Shown: positions 40,247 through 50,332, counted from the stretch's first letter. The stretch is DNA of 64,000 nt from Bdellovibrio sp. BCCA (GCF_037996825.1 NZ_JBBNAC010000001.1:1612001-1676000); one strand, 5' to 3'. Program-made: numbers and translations. The notes: generated by a model from the sequence alone, not told the origin.

Positions 40247-42922
40247 ATGAAAATTATCAGCTTTCGGAAAGTTTTAGGTCCAAATGTTTATCATTATAAA
40301 CCTGTCTTCATCATGAGAGTTGATCTTGAAGATCTCGTCGACATCGAAACAAAATCCATTGTCGGATTTAACGAGAAGATTTTAAGTTTATTGCCCAATT
40401 TACATGAACACACTTGTTCGGCTGAAAAAAGAGGCGGTTTTGTCGAACGTCTTCATGAAGGAACTTACTTTGCGCATCTCCTTGAACACGTAGCTCTCGA
40501 GCTCAGTCAGCTTGCCGGAGTCGAAGTCAATTACGGCAAAGCTCGTTTTGCTGGAATTCCTGGTCAATACGATATTATCACGCGCTTTAAAAACGCGCCG
40601 ACAATGCAGGCCTGTTGCGAACAAAGTCTCGAAATCGTCAACAACCTTTTGAGTGACAAAGAAGTCGATCTCCCAGCCATCATAGAAAAAATAAAAAAGG
40701 TAGAAAATGAAGCTCTCGGCCCTAGCGGACAGTGTATTTATGATGCAGCAAAAAGAAGAGACATTCCCGTAAAGAGAATAGGTGACGGAAGTCTTTTGCA
40801 ATTGGGTTGGGGAAAGAAAATCCGCCGCGTTCAAGCCGCAGTCACGGACAAAACTAATCTAATCGCCTCCGATCTCGTTCAAGACAAAGAAGTGACAAAA
40901 AAATTTCTAAGCCAGTCTTTGATTCCCGTGCCTGACGGAGTTCTTATTCACTCCGAGGAGGAAATCGAATTCGCCACAACTCAAATTCATCCACCATACG
41001 TTTTAAAACCTGTGGACGGCCATCATGGAGAAGGAGTCGTTCTTAATTTACAAAGTCTTGATGAAATTAAAGAGGCTTTCAAGAATATCCGCCATTTATC
41101 GAATGCTTTTCTACTTGAAGAAATGTGCTCAGGTAATGACTACCGTACTCTTGTCATTGGCGGAAAATTCATCGCCGCGGCCGAAAGACGAGCACCTGAG
41201 GTGAAAGGCGACGGCGTCTCAACAATCACACAGCTTATTGCAGAGCTAAATAAGGATCCTTTAAGAAAACCGGGTCATGCCGGATTTCTTACGACCATTG
41301 TGATCGATGAAATCATGATTCAGCATTTAAACAAAAATTCTCTTCGCCTCGAAACCGTTTTGGAAAAAGACCGGGTCGTGACTTTGCGTGGAAATGCCAA
41401 TCTTTCTTCTGGAGGAACGGCGACGGATGTCACCAAGCAGGTCCCTGACGAAACCAAAGCTCTTTGCGAAAGAATTGCGCGTTTAGTGGGGCTTGATATT
41501 TGTGGCATCGATATCATTTCCGCAGATCTTACAAAACCTTTAGACGAATCGTTCAAGGTGATCGAGGTTAATGCCGGTCCGGGGCTTCGTATGCATTTGG
41601 GCCATGTGGAAAAAGGCGAGCGCACGGTTGGCGATGAGATCGTTGAAATGCTAATGCCTAAAGGTGAACATGGACGTATTCCTGTCATCGGTGTCACCGG
41701 AACTAACGGAAAAACCACGGTGGTTCGTCTTTTAAATAAGATCATGTCCCGAGATAGTGAGATCACTGTCGGAATGACAAGCACGGACGGTATTTTTATT
41801 GGCAATAAGCAAATTGCCGATGGCGACTCTTCCGGACCCCAGTCTGCAGAAATGATTTTAATGGACCCGGCCGTAGAGTGCGCCGTTTTGGAGATTGCAC
41901 GCGGCGGTTTATTGCGCGGGGGACTCCCTTATGATTGGTCTGATGCGGCCGTCATCACAAACATTCGCGCAGACCATTTAGGTCAAGATGGCATCCGTAC
42001 CATTGATGATCTTATCTGGATTAAGTCTTTAGTGGCAGAAAGAGTAAAAGAAGGCGGTGTTCTCGTCTTAAATGCTGACGACATGAATTCAGTGTCTTTA
42101 ATTAATAATGAGAGAGTTCAAAAAGTGGATCGCAAAATCGTTTTATATTCAACACGCGAATACAACTCCATTCTTTCAGCCCATCTCTCCATGGGGCACG
42201 ACGCTTTTTGGTGCGAGAACGAAGAGTTCCTGGGAGTTGTGAACGGTCACCGCATCAGTTTAGGTCATTGTGTTGATTATCCCCTGACCTGTGTCTCGGG
42301 CGCGTCGTTTCAGGTTTCAAATATTTTAGCTGCGATGGCTACGGCAGTTTCCCTCGGGGAATCACCTGTGCACGTCATGGAGGCTTTGCGTAACTTTAAT
42401 CCGACGGCAGAAAACCAGGGTCGCTTTAATATCTATCGAATTCACGATGCTCATATCATTATTGATTACGGCCACAATGCGGATGCAATTTCAAATATTG
42501 GTGAAATTCTTTACAAGCACCCCGAAGCTCATAAGATTGCGATGTTTGGTCTTCCAGGAGATCGTTCGGATGACTTGCTCTCTTTGACAGCTCATCAGAT
42601 GGGAAAGGTCTTTGATGAAGTCTACGTGCGTGACGACGAAGACCTTCGGGGAAGGCAGCCTTTAGAGGTGCCTCATTATCTGCAAAATATTTTTAACGTT
42701 AGTTTTCCAAATTTAAAACATCACGTTGTGCAAGATTACAAAACGGAGCTTCACAACATTTTAAGCAATCTCAAAAAAGGAGACATCTTCGTTATCTTTT
42801 TTGAAAATCTCAAACCTCTTTTACAAATTTTAAGAGAATTCGACCCTAAACCCGTTGATAAAATCGAAGGGCAAACGATCCGATACAAGCCACAAGCTTC
42901 CGACGAGTTGAGTTTAAGATGA
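40247..42922 (+). CDS. cphA: Cyanophycin synthetase
   Basis: This 891-residue ligase makes cyanophycin, a polymer of aspartate with arginine side groups, at the cost of ATP. It has the usual three parts: an N-terminal domain (RKVLGPNVYHYKPVF), an ATP-grasp domain (PPYVLKPVDGHHGEGVV, FLLEEMCSGNDYR, VIEVNAGPGLRMH) and a Mur ligase-like domain with P-loop GVTGTNGKTT at about 482-491 and IIDYGHNADAI near 745. Length matches CphA1. It heads a three-gene operon with the two breakdown enzymes, overlapping the next gene by 4 bp. Confidence 0.95.
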   Translation: MKIISFRKVLGPNVYHYKPVFIMRVDLEDLVDIETKSIVGFNEKILSLLPNLHEHTCSAEKRGGFVERLHEGTYFAHLLEHVALELSQLAGVEVNYGKARFAGIPGQYDIITRFKNAPTMQACCEQSLEIVNNLLSDKEVDLPAIIEKIKKVENEALGPSGQCIYDAAKRRDIPVKRIGDGSLLQLGWGKKIRRVQAAVTDKTNLIASDLVQDKEVTKKFLSQSLIPVPDGVLIHSEEEIEFATTQIHPPYVLKPVDGHHGEGVVLNLQSLDEIKEAFKNIRHLSNAFLLEEMCSGNDYRTLVIGGKFIAAAERRAPEVKGDGVSTITQLIAELNKDPLRKPGHAGFLTTIVIDEIMIQHLNKNSLRLETVLEKDRVVTLRGNANLSSGGTATDVTKQVPDETKALCERIARLVGLDICGIDIISADLTKPLDESFKVIEVNAGPGLRMHLGHVEKGERTVGDEIVEMLMPKGEHGRIPVIGVTGTNGKTTVVRLLNKIMSRDSEITVGMTSTDGIFIGNKQIADGDSSGPQSAEMILMDPAVECAVLEIARGGLLRGGLPYDWSDAAVITNIRADHLGQDGIRTIDDLIWIKSLVAERVKEGGVLVLNADDMNSVSLINNERVQKVDRKIVLYSTREYNSILSAHLSMGHDAFWCENEEFLGVVNGHRISLGHCVDYPLTCVSGASFQVSNILAAMATAVSLGESPVHVMEALRNFNPTAENQGRFNIYRIHDAHIIIDYGHNADAISNIGEILYKHPEAHKIAMFGLPGDRSDDLLSLTAHQMGKVFDEVYVRDDEDLRGRQPLEVPHYLQNIFNVSFPNLKHHVVQDYKTELHNILSNLKKGDIFVIFFENLKPLLQILREFDPKPVDKIEGQTIRYKPQASDELSLR

Positions 42923-44076
42923 TATACTTGGAGAACGCTGAAATATTCCAGGAAGGCCGTTTTATAAAGGCTCATATTTTTACGGCCGGGGAAAGAATTA
43001 AAAAAATTCAAGCGGTCGATTACCATACTTTGCGGGATCTGGATGTTAAAGTTTATGACTGTACGGGATGTTTTGTTATTCCAGGAATTCTGGATCCGCA
43101 TTTGCATCTTGCCGGAGGAAGCGGAGAAAAAGGCGGCTTCTCCTCGCAAAGTGCCGCCATCACAATTGCCGAATGTGTTCGAGGCGGAGTCACAACGCTT
43201 GTTGGAACTTTGGGTGTAGATACCACAACAAAAACAATGCCCGAGCTTGTTGCCAGAGCGAGGGCCTTCAACGATGTAGGACTGACTGCTTACTGCTACA
43301 CCGGAGGCTACGACTGCCCCCCGCGAACGATCACAGATTCCGTTCGTCACGACGTGATTTATATTCCGGAGATCATTGGCGTTGGAGAAATCGCCATCGC
43401 AGATCGCCGTGCTCCAGAGCCCACACTTCATGATCTTGCGCGCTCCATGGTTGATGCTTATGTCGGCGGAATGCTAAGCAACAAACCTGGTATTTCACAT
43501 ATCCACGCCGGCGGGGGCGACCGTCGTTTGCAAACCTTGCGTGATCTCATGGAAGTTCATGTTATTGTTCCGCATAAAATTCACATCACACATATTGGCA
43601 GAAGCAAGGCTCTGGTGGAGGAAGCCATCGAGATGGCGAAGCGTGGTTGTTTTGTCGACCTTGATCTTTGGGACAGGGACTTTGTGTATTGGTACAAAGT
43701 GTACCGCGACCTCGGCGGTCCTTTGGATCAATTAACTGTGTCATCAGACGCCGGTATTGGATCTCCGTCAGAGTTGTGGTGGGAACTTCGAGACGCCGTT
43801 TTAAATCATGGCTATACCTTGGAAGAACTTCTTCCTCACTTTACCGTGAATACGGCGCGAGCTTTGGGACTCAGTCGAAAGGGGCGAATTCTGGTCGAGC
43901 ACGACGCTGATTTGACAGTGATTGATGCAAAAAATTTTGAAATTAAACATGTAATTTCTCGAGGACAAGTGTTCCTCGAAGACGGAAAATTTGTATTCAG
44001 TAACAGGATGGATTTCTCACGAAGAGGTCTAGACATTTATGGAATCGGTGAAGAAAACGACAAAAAAAGCAGCTAG
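42919..44076 (+). CDS. iadA: Isoaspartyl dipeptidase-type amidohydrolase
   Basis: This 385-residue protein is a metal-dependent amidohydrolase like IadA, which splits beta-Asp-X dipeptides. The metal ligands are in DPHLHLAGG (HxH), ISHIHAGGG, KIHITHIGR and VSSDAGIG, the aspartate. This is the right enzyme to finish cyanophycin breakdown, because cyanophycinase releases beta-Asp-Arg. It overlaps cphA by 4 bp and the cyanophycinase gene by 38 bp, so the three are made together. Confidence 0.92.
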   Translation: MIYLENAEIFQEGRFIKAHIFTAGERIKKIQAVDYHTLRDLDVKVYDCTGCFVIPGILDPHLHLAGGSGEKGGFSSQSAAITIAECVRGGVTTLVGTLGVDTTTKTMPELVARARAFNDVGLTAYCYTGGYDCPPRTITDSVRHDVIYIPEIIGVGEIAIADRRAPEPTLHDLARSMVDAYVGGMLSNKPGISHIHAGGGDRRLQTLRDLMEVHVIVPHKIHITHIGRSKALVEEAIEMAKRGCFVDLDLWDRDFVYWYKVYRDLGGPLDQLTVSSDAGIGSPSELWWELRDAVLNHGYTLEELLPHFTVNTARALGLSRKGRILVEHDADLTVIDAKNFEIKHVISRGQVFLEDGKFVFSNRMDFSRRGLDIYGIGEENDKKSS

Positions 44077-44881
44077 AACTCACGCCAAGGTTGCTCATCC
44101 TCATGGAACTTTGATCATTATCGGCGGTAAAGAAGATAAATCCGGCGAGATGAAAATTCTCAAAGAAATTGCTCGCCGTTTGGAAAACGGAAAGCTTGTG
44201 ATTATCACTGCCGCCAGTGAAATTCCGTCGGAAGTCTGGAATGACTACGAAAAAGTTTTTAAAAAGTTAAAAGTCCATAACCTTGAACATCTTCACGTCA
44301 ATCAGCCTGACGACGTCGAAAAGGTGAATTTGGAAAAAGTTTTTCATAATGCCAAGGGAATTTTCTTTACCGGCGGAGATCAGCTGAAACTCACAAGCAA
44401 ACTTGGCGGCACCGTGGTCATGGATTATATCATTGAAGTTTTTCGTGCCGGAGGAGTGTTGGCAGGAACTTCTGCCGGGGCCGCAGTCATGGGGGAAACC
44501 ATGCTTGTCGGAGGTGAAAATGGCGAGTCTCATAAAGTAGGAAACTGGATGATGGCTCCCGGTCTTCGTTTTGTGGAGAACATGATCATCGATCAGCATT
44601 TCGCGCAAAGAGGACGGATTGGAAGATTATTAGGAGCGGTTGCCTTGAATCCGGGCATCCTGGGAATCGGCATCGATGAAGGCACGGCGATCGTGATCGA
44701 AGAAAACAAATTTAAAATCTTAGGAGACAACGCCGTCTACGTTCTAGATGGACGGGAAGTCACTTATACAAATATTTCTGAAGCCTCCGCAGATCAAACC
44801 ATGTCTATTCACGACGTAAAACTGCACGTTTTATCTGAACCTGAAGTGTTTGATTTAAAAGCTCGCACGGCTTTAACCTAA
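44039..44881 (+). CDS. cphB: Cyanophycinase
   Basis: This 280-residue serine exopeptidase of family S51 cuts cyanophycin to beta-Asp-Arg dipeptides. The fold signatures are GTLIIIGGKEDKSGE, GIFFTGGDQLKLTS and the nucleophile in GTSAGAAVMGE. LRFVENMIIDQHFAQRGRIGRL is typical of the substrate-binding part. There is no signal peptide, so it works in the cytoplasm on stored polymer. It starts inside the 3' end of iadA. Confidence 0.94.
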   Translation: MESVKKTTKKAARTHAKVAHPHGTLIIIGGKEDKSGEMKILKEIARRLENGKLVIITAASEIPSEVWNDYEKVFKKLKVHNLEHLHVNQPDDVEKVNLEKVFHNAKGIFFTGGDQLKLTSKLGGTVVMDYIIEVFRAGGVLAGTSAGAAVMGETMLVGGENGESHKVGNWMMAPGLRFVENMIIDQHFAQRGRIGRLLGAVALNPGILGIGIDEGTAIVIEENKFKILGDNAVYVLDGREVTYTNISEASADQTMSIHDVKLHVLSEPEVFDLKARTALT

Positions 44882-44981
44882 ATATGATTCAAACTAAAAT
44901 TTTCGTTTGGCGACAATAATATATTTTCGTGGATAAATGTATCCAAAATTGTTACAATAAGATCGTTTTAAAGGTGATCTT

Positions 44982-45983
44982 ATGAAAAAACTCTCTGACG
45001 TTCAGCTTTCGGTTCTAGATTTAGCTCCTGTGGCTCAAGACAAAACCATTTCTGATTCCTTCAAAAACACTCTGAATTTAGCCCAATATGTGGAGCGCTT
45101 GGGGTATCATCGCTTTTGGTTGGCTGAACATCACAACTTAGAAGGAATCGCTAGTGCCGCAACATCGGTTCTTATCGGTTACGTCGCAGGTGGAACTTCA
45201 AAAATTCGCGTGGGCTCAGGTGGCATTATGCTTCCTAATCATGCGCCTTTAGTTATCGCAGAACAATTTGGAACGTTAGCAACTCTTTATCCTGATCGCA
45301 TTGATTTAGGTTTAGGAAGAGCGCCAGGAACAGACGGTCTCACAATGCGCGCCTTGCGAAGAGAAATGACGGGCAGGGAAGCAGAGTTTTCAGATCTCGT
45401 TAAAGAACTTCAATATTATTTTGCGCCCGTTCACGAAGGTCAAAAAGTTCGCGCCATTCCAGGCGCCGGGATTGCTGTGCCCTTGTGGCTTTTAGGTTCC
45501 AGTCTTTATAGTGCACAATTGGCGGCGGAACTCGGCTTACCTTATGCTTTCGCAGGCCATTTCGCGCCGGAACTGATGATGCAAGCAATAGACATTTATC
45601 GTGTAGGCTTTAGACCTTCCAGTGTTTTAGAAAAACCCAAAGTCATGGTTGGCGTTCAGGTTTTGGCAGCTGACACGGATGAGAAAGCCAATTTGTTAGC
45701 AACCACAGTCTATCAAAGATTCTTAGGCATCATCCGCAATCAAAGAGTCTCCTTGCAACCTCCCGTGAAAAGTATGGATGGCTTATGGGGGCCTGCCGAA
45801 AAAGATCTCGTGCTTTCGCGTCTTCGCACCTCCGTGATCGGAAACCCACAAAAAGTTCGTGAAGGCTTGCAAAAACTTATCAATAAAACCGAGGCTGATG
45901 AACTCATCATTGTTTCCGATGCCTACGATCATCAAGATCGTCTGCGTTCATTTGAAATTATCAAGGAAGTCACACGCGAATAA
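44982..45983 (+). CDS. Luciferase-like (LLM class) flavin oxidoreductase
   Basis: This 333-residue protein belongs to the LLM family that uses reduced FMN, the MsnO8-like group. Typical features are [58 protein letters not shown], and the ending VGNP-like [12 protein letters not shown]. The substrate is unknown. The start lies beside a hairpin (AAGATC 44959-44964 with GATCTT 44976-44981) that holds the AAGGT ribosome site in its loop. Confidence 0.88.
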   Translation: MKKLSDVQLSVLDLAPVAQDKTISDSFKNTLNLAQYVERLGYHRFWLAEHHNLEGIASAATSVLIGYVAGGTSKIRVGSGGIMLPNHAPLVIAEQFGTLATLYPDRIDLGLGRAPGTDGLTMRALRREMTGREAEFSDLVKELQYYFAPVHEGQKVRAIPGAGIAVPLWLLGSSLYSAQLAAELGLPYAFAGHFAPELMMQAIDIYRVGFRPSSVLEKPKVMVGVQVLAADTDEKANLLATTVYQRFLGIIRNQRVSLQPPVKSMDGLWGPAEKDLVLSRLRTSVIGNPQKVREGLQKLINKTEADELIIVSDAYDHQDRLRSFEIIKEVTRE

Positions 45984-46070
45984 AGTTCTCTTGTTTGTTT
46001 GCAGTCTTCAGGATCAAAGTTAGACAATCGTATGTGAATGAACGGTACTGATCCTCATTGGAGGATGACC

Positions 46071-46835
46071 GTGAGCAATGTTGAAGACAAAGACGCCGAA
46101 TTTTCCAGAAGGGACGCAATAAAAATCGCCGCGACAGGATTTTTAGCAGCTCTCCCTCTAACAACAGCCGTAGCAAAAGCTGAAGCCGTTGTTGAAAAAA
46201 CAAAAGCACCTCCCAAAATTAAAAAACCAAAAATCACCTATACATTTTTAAATCGCAACGAAGCGGCCTTTATCGAAGCGGCTATCTCTCGTCTTATCCC
46301 TGCAGATGAAAGCTGGGGTGGAGCCTTGGAAGCTGGCGTCTCAAACTACATTGATAAGCAACTCGGCGGCAGTTGGGGTGCCGGAGAACGCCTCTATCGC
46401 AGTGGCCCCTGGTTACCAGGAACGAAAAGCCAGGGTTATCAACTTCCTTACACTCCCGCAGAGCTTTTCAGAACAGCTCTGAAAGCCCTTGAAAAAGATT
46501 TTTCTAAAAAAACACCGTTCGCCAAAATGACAGCGCAACAACAAGACGAATTTTTAAAAAAACTAGAGAGTGAAGACCGCGATCTTGATGGAGTTCCTTC
46601 CAAAGTTTTTTTCTCCTCCCTCTTGCAGATCACGATGGAAGGCTTTTTCAGCGACCCAGTTTATGGAGGGAATCAAAACATGATTTCCTGGCGCATGATT
46701 GGTTTCCCTGGCGCTTACGGAAGCTACTACGATATCGTCGATAAACACGGCATTAAGATCTCTCGTGCTCCAATCAGTCTTGCAGAAGACTCCATGGGGC
46801 ATGTGCACGCCAATCCAAATATTCCGGCAAGATAA
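46071..46835 (+). CDS. Gluconate 2-dehydrogenase subunit 3-like, Tat-exported
   Basis: This 254-residue protein starts at GTG 46071, 6 bases after GGAGG. It has a Tat signal with SRRDAIKIAATGFLAALP. The rest matches the small (gamma) subunit of membrane sugar/alcohol dehydrogenases (PF13618): FIEAAISRLIPADESWGGALEAGV, then YIDKQL. It lies 9 bases ahead of the flavoprotein subunit and would carry it across the membrane. The three genes 46071-49318 make one complex. Confidence 0.85.
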   Translation: MSNVEDKDAEFSRRDAIKIAATGFLAALPLTTAVAKAEAVVEKTKAPPKIKKPKITYTFLNRNEAAFIEAAISRLIPADESWGGALEAGVSNYIDKQLGGSWGAGERLYRSGPWLPGTKSQGYQLPYTPAELFRTALKALEKDFSKKTPFAKMTAQQQDEFLKKLESEDRDLDGVPSKVFFSSLLQITMEGFFSDPVYGGNQNMISWRMIGFPGAYGSYYDIVDKHGIKISRAPISLAEDSMGHVHANPNIPAR

Positions 46836-46844
46836 GGAGTTCCT

Positions 46845-48608
46845 ATGGCCACGAAATTAAAATCAGTCAATGTCGTTACAATCGGAGTCGGTCTTGCGGG
46901 CTCCATCTTAGGAAAAGAACTTGCAGCTTCAGGATTAAAAGTCGTAGGCCTCGAACGTGGTTCTATGCGCGACACAGTTCCCGACTTTCAATCACCGAAT
47001 ATGCACGATGAACTTCGTTTTGCTGTTCGTAAAGGCCTTATGCAAGACAATGTAAAAGAAGCCATCACAGCCCGTAACAACGTGAACGAGACGGCTCTTC
47101 CTATGCGCCGCTGGGATAGTTTTCTCCCGGGAACGGGTGTCGGTGGAGCTTCCGTTCACTGGAATGGACAAACATTTCGTTTTCAGGTCGCCGATTTTAT
47201 TTCTAGATCCTATCATGAACAAAAATACGGGAAAAAATTTATCGATCCGGAATTGCGCATTCAAGATTGGGGAGTCACGTACGACGATTTAGAAAAACAC
47301 TTCGATCGTTTTGAATATCTCTGCGGGACCAGCGGAAAAGCCGGAAACATCAAAGGAAAAATTCAGCCGGGGGGAAATCCCTATGAAGGGTGGCGCTCGC
47401 GCGAGTACCCAACTCCTCCGATGAAAGAACCTTACTTCGCAGCTCTCTTCGGAAAAGCAGCGAGAGAACTCGGCTACAAAACATTTCCTCAACCATCATC
47501 GAATTTAAGTCAGCCCTACGTCAATCCGGAAGGGCTCGCAATGAATGCTTGTGTCTTCTGCGGTTTCTGTGAACGCTTTGCCTGTGAGCATTACGCAAAA
47601 TCAAGCCCTCAAACGATGATTTTGCCGTTAGCTCTTAAAAATCCAAACTACGAATTGCGCACGGGCTGCCAAGTTTTAAAAATCAATTTGGACAGCACCA
47701 AGAAAAAAGCGACAGGAGTCACTTACGTCGACAGTGCCGGAAGAGAATTTGAACAACCCGCCGATCTCGTTCTTGTAACAGCATTCGCCGTGAATAACGT
47801 CCGTCTTCTTTTGTTGTCAGGCATTGGACAGCCTTATGATCCGCAAACCGAAAAGGGCGTGGTCGGTCGAAACTACGCTTATCAAACAATGAGCAGCGCC
47901 CAGGTCTTTTACGACGAAAATGTGAACATCAATCCTTTCATGGCGTCTGGAGCCAATGGCACTATGATTGATGATTTCGGCGGAGAAAGTTTTGATCACG
48001 GTCCGCATAAATTTATCGGCGGAGCTTATGTCGGCTCAATCATGACAAACGGTCGACCGATTGAATTTCATCCAACACCACCTGGAACGCCGGCTTGGGG
48101 ACTAGAATGGAAAAAGGCCGTTGCGAAACACTATAATCACACCGTGGCTTTAAATATTCACGGCAGCTCCAGTTCCAGTCGCTGGAATTATTTGGATCTT
48201 GACCCAACGTACAAAGATGCGTGGGGACTGCCACTTCTGCGAATGACTTTTGATTTTCCAGATAACGACATCCGCATGGCCAAATTTGTGACTGAAAAAA
48301 CAAAAAAAATCGGCGAAGCCATGGGAGGAAAAACCGTCGTAGCCACCGCAAGGCAAAAACCATGGAACACCACAGTTTACCAAACAACTCATACAACGGG
48401 TGGCACCGTCATGGGAAATGATCCCAGCACGAGCGTTGTAAACCGCTACCTGCAAAGCTGGGATGTGCCCAATGTGTTTGTTATTGGCGCTTCCAATTTC
48501 CCTCAGAACGCCGCGTACAATCCAACAGGAACCGTCGGAGCTCTGATCTACTGGTGTCTTGATGCGCTTAAAGAGAAATACTTAAAAAAACCGGGACCAT
48601 TGGTGTAG
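46845..48608 (+). CDS. GMC-family dehydrogenase flavoprotein subunit
   Basis: This 587-residue FAD enzyme is the large subunit of a gluconate dehydrogenase-type complex. The FAD site is VTIGVGLAGSILGKELA and the paired VGLERG. LPGTGVGGASVHWNGQTFR is the GMC loop near FAD. The ending VFVIGASNFPQNAAYNPTGTVGAL supplies the active-site His-region equivalent of GMC_oxred_C. It oxidises a sugar acid or alcohol in the periplasm and passes electrons to the cytochrome c encoded next. The substrate is undetermined. Confidence 0.9.
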   Translation: MATKLKSVNVVTIGVGLAGSILGKELAASGLKVVGLERGSMRDTVPDFQSPNMHDELRFAVRKGLMQDNVKEAITARNNVNETALPMRRWDSFLPGTGVGGASVHWNGQTFRFQVADFISRSYHEQKYGKKFIDPELRIQDWGVTYDDLEKHFDRFEYLCGTSGKAGNIKGKIQPGGNPYEGWRSREYPTPPMKEPYFAALFGKAARELGYKTFPQPSSNLSQPYVNPEGLAMNACVFCGFCERFACEHYAKSSPQTMILPLALKNPNYELRTGCQVLKINLDSTKKKATGVTYVDSAGREFEQPADLVLVTAFAVNNVRLLLLSGIGQPYDPQTEKGVVGRNYAYQTMSSAQVFYDENVNINPFMASGANGTMIDDFGGESFDHGPHKFIGGAYVGSIMTNGRPIEFHPTPPGTPAWGLEWKKAVAKHYNHTVALNIHGSSSSSRWNYLDLDPTYKDAWGLPLLRMTFDFPDNDIRMAKFVTEKTKKIGEAMGGKTVVATARQKPWNTTVYQTTHTTGGTVMGNDPSTSVVNRYLQSWDVPNVFVIGASNFPQNAAYNPTGTVGALIYWCLDALKEKYLKKPGPLV

Positions 48609-48610
48609 TT

Positions 48611-49318
48611 ATGAATAAAGAAACTCTTTTTACAATTCTACTTCTTCTCGGCGTTTCAGTGGGAATTGCTATCGCCCAGCAGTCTCCCTCCGAAGGACCT
48701 CAAACTCAATGGACCACGAGCGAGGAAGATATTCAAGCTGGAGAGAAAATCGCGAAGGAAGGAACGAAATCCGGAGCAACCGCCTGCTTTGTCTGCCACG
48801 GTTTAAAAGGTAGCGAAAACCTCACCGGCCAGTTTCCGCGCATTGCTCAGCAGCCAGCGTTGTATCTTGCGACTCAATTAAAAGACTACGCGACCGGAGT
48901 TCGTATCAACTCTGTGATGGAGCCAATCGCAAAAAACCTAAGTGAAGCGGAAAGAAAACAAGTCGCAGCTTATTATTCATCCCTAGAGATGGCTTCCAAA
49001 AAACTCTCGTCTAAAATCAAAGGCGACATCAAAAGAGGACAAATTCTTGCAACGGTAGGCGATGCAAAGATCCGTCTGCAAGCCTGCAATAACTGCCACG
49101 GTCCCGGAGGTATTGGTTTGGCTCCCGCGATTCCTTATCTCGCAGGACAGTTCGGTGCTTACATTGAAACCCAGTTAAAAGCCTGGAAGTCAGGACAAAG
49201 AAAAAACAGTCCCGGTCAAATGAACGACATCGTGCAAAGGCTCGATGAAAAAGACATGGCGGCGTTAGCTGCATACTTTGAACAAGTGCAACGAACGCCA
49301 CCAAAGAAGGTCCGCTAA
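48611..49318 (+). CDS. Dihaem cytochrome c
   Basis: This 235-residue protein has a signal-like N terminus (NKETLFTILLLLGVSVGIAIAQQ) and two class I cytochrome c domains. The haem sites are CFVCH (about 57-61) and CNNCH (about 158-162). Methionine ligands are offered by INSVMEPIA and NSPGQMNDI. It starts 2 bases after the GMC gene and is the probable electron acceptor of that dehydrogenase, feeding the respiratory chain. Confidence 0.9.
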   Translation: MNKETLFTILLLLGVSVGIAIAQQSPSEGPQTQWTTSEEDIQAGEKIAKEGTKSGATACFVCHGLKGSENLTGQFPRIAQQPALYLATQLKDYATGVRINSVMEPIAKNLSEAERKQVAAYYSSLEMASKKLSSKIKGDIKRGQILATVGDAKIRLQACNNCHGPGGIGLAPAIPYLAGQFGAYIETQLKAWKSGQRKNSPGQMNDIVQRLDEKDMAALAAYFEQVQRTPPKKVR

Positions 49319-49329
49319 AAAGTGGACCT
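49308..49329. terminator. Stem-loop at the end of the dehydrogenase operon
   Basis: AGGTCCGC (49308-49315) and GTGGACCT (49322-49329) form an 8-bp stem (one G-T pair) with a TAAAAA loop over the cytochrome stop codon. A short A/T stretch follows. It lies between convergent genes and may end both. Confidence 0.45.
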
Positions 49330-49334
49330 AAAAA

Positions 49335-49562
49335 TTATTTCTGCGGCGTTGTCGCAGGGCTGTCTGACTTTTTCTCGTCGCGAATATACTCGCGACATTC
49401 ATCAGCAAACGGGCTGTAACGCAAATCAATCACTTTTGCGAGTTCTTCACAGAACTTATTGCCAACAGTGCCGTGAGCCTCTTGGCCATCTTTTCTAGTG
49501 GCATGACTCAATTGTGCCGTCAGCAGTACCGAAAGAGTTAAAAGAGAAAAAAGCTTTTTCAT
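49335..49562 (-). CDS. Small exported protein, unknown function
   Basis: This 75-residue protein has a signal peptide (1-21, AQLSHA) and a short mature part with two cysteines (KFCEEL and ADECREY) that may form a disulfide. I do not recognise a family. It lies 20 bases after the stop of the TIGR02147 gene, on the same strand. Confidence 0.6.
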   Translation of the reverse strand: MKKLFSLLTLSVLLTAQLSHATRKDGQEAHGTVGNKFCEELAKVIDLRYSPFADECREYIRDEKKSDSPATTPQK

Positions 49563-49582
49563 AAATCCCCCTCAGGATTAAA

Positions 49583-50332
49583 TTAATTTTCTTCAACAAT
49601 AGGAAAAAGACTGATGCTCATCTGGAAAACACGGTCTTTCTTTTCTCCGGATTCCAAGAACACCATCAGCTCACGACGGAAAGCCGCGATCTTTTTCTTA
49701 GCCTCTTCAAGACGGTCACTATCTCCACAAAGTGTGATCGTCGAGTGACTGCGCTTTTCAAAAGGAATATCATCCAGAGCTTCGATAGCTTGTTGATTGA
49801 TCTGCTTTTGAATTTTCTTAAAGGCCGCTGACGTAAATGGATTCGTCGTCGTTGTGCAGTTTTCATTCACACGCAGGCGAGCGTTCTCATCTAAGGACAG
49901 TAAGCCCATTCTTAAAAGCTTTTGAATCGCTTCAGCAACGTCTTGAACAGGAACTTTCAGGCGTTGCGCGATCCACGCAGGATCAGAAACAAAATAATCT
50001 AAGTGAGTCATCTCAAGAATGGCATAGTGAAACCAATCTGAAATCACATCAAACTCTGTCTCACTCAAAGCTTTAAAAGCGCCATCACCAACACCGTAGC
50101 CTGCAAGACCCTTATAGTACTCAATTTGCGTGCGAGTGAGATTCAAGGGGCCGCTTAACTTATCAATCGTCTTAGAAGTGATAGGTCTTTTCGATGCAAA
50201 GATTTTGGAAAGAAAAGAAGAGTCGATTCCCAAGAAACGTGCGTAGGCTCTTAGAGAATACAGACGATTCTTCTGCATTCTTTTTTGATATTCTTTTTGC
50301 AATAAAGTTTTAAAGTCTTTTTGAATTTCCAT
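49583..50332 (-). CDS. TIGR02147/DUF4423 family regulator-like protein
   Basis: This 249-residue protein starts at ATG 50332. The TIGR02147 family pattern is clear: FKTLLQKEYQKRMQKNRLYSLRAYARFLGIDSSFLSKIFASKRPITSKT with an HTH, then GDGAFKALSETEFDVISDWFHYAILEMTHL and a winged-helix-like part ending LRMGLLSLDENARLRV. The family is common in Bdellovibrio and Fibrobacter; it is thought to regulate transcription but is not worked out. An inverted repeat lies 42 bp upstream of its start (50374-50405). Confidence 0.88.
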   Translation of the reverse strand: MEIQKDFKTLLQKEYQKRMQKNRLYSLRAYARFLGIDSSFLSKIFASKRPITSKTIDKLSGPLNLTRTQIEYYKGLAGYGVGDGAFKALSETEFDVISDWFHYAILEMTHLDYFVSDPAWIAQRLKVPVQDVAEAIQKLLRMGLLSLDENARLRVNENCTTTTNPFTSAAFKKIQKQINQQAIEALDDIPFEKRSHSTITLCGDSDRLEEAKKKIAAFRRELMVFLESGEKKDRVFQMSISLFPIVEEN

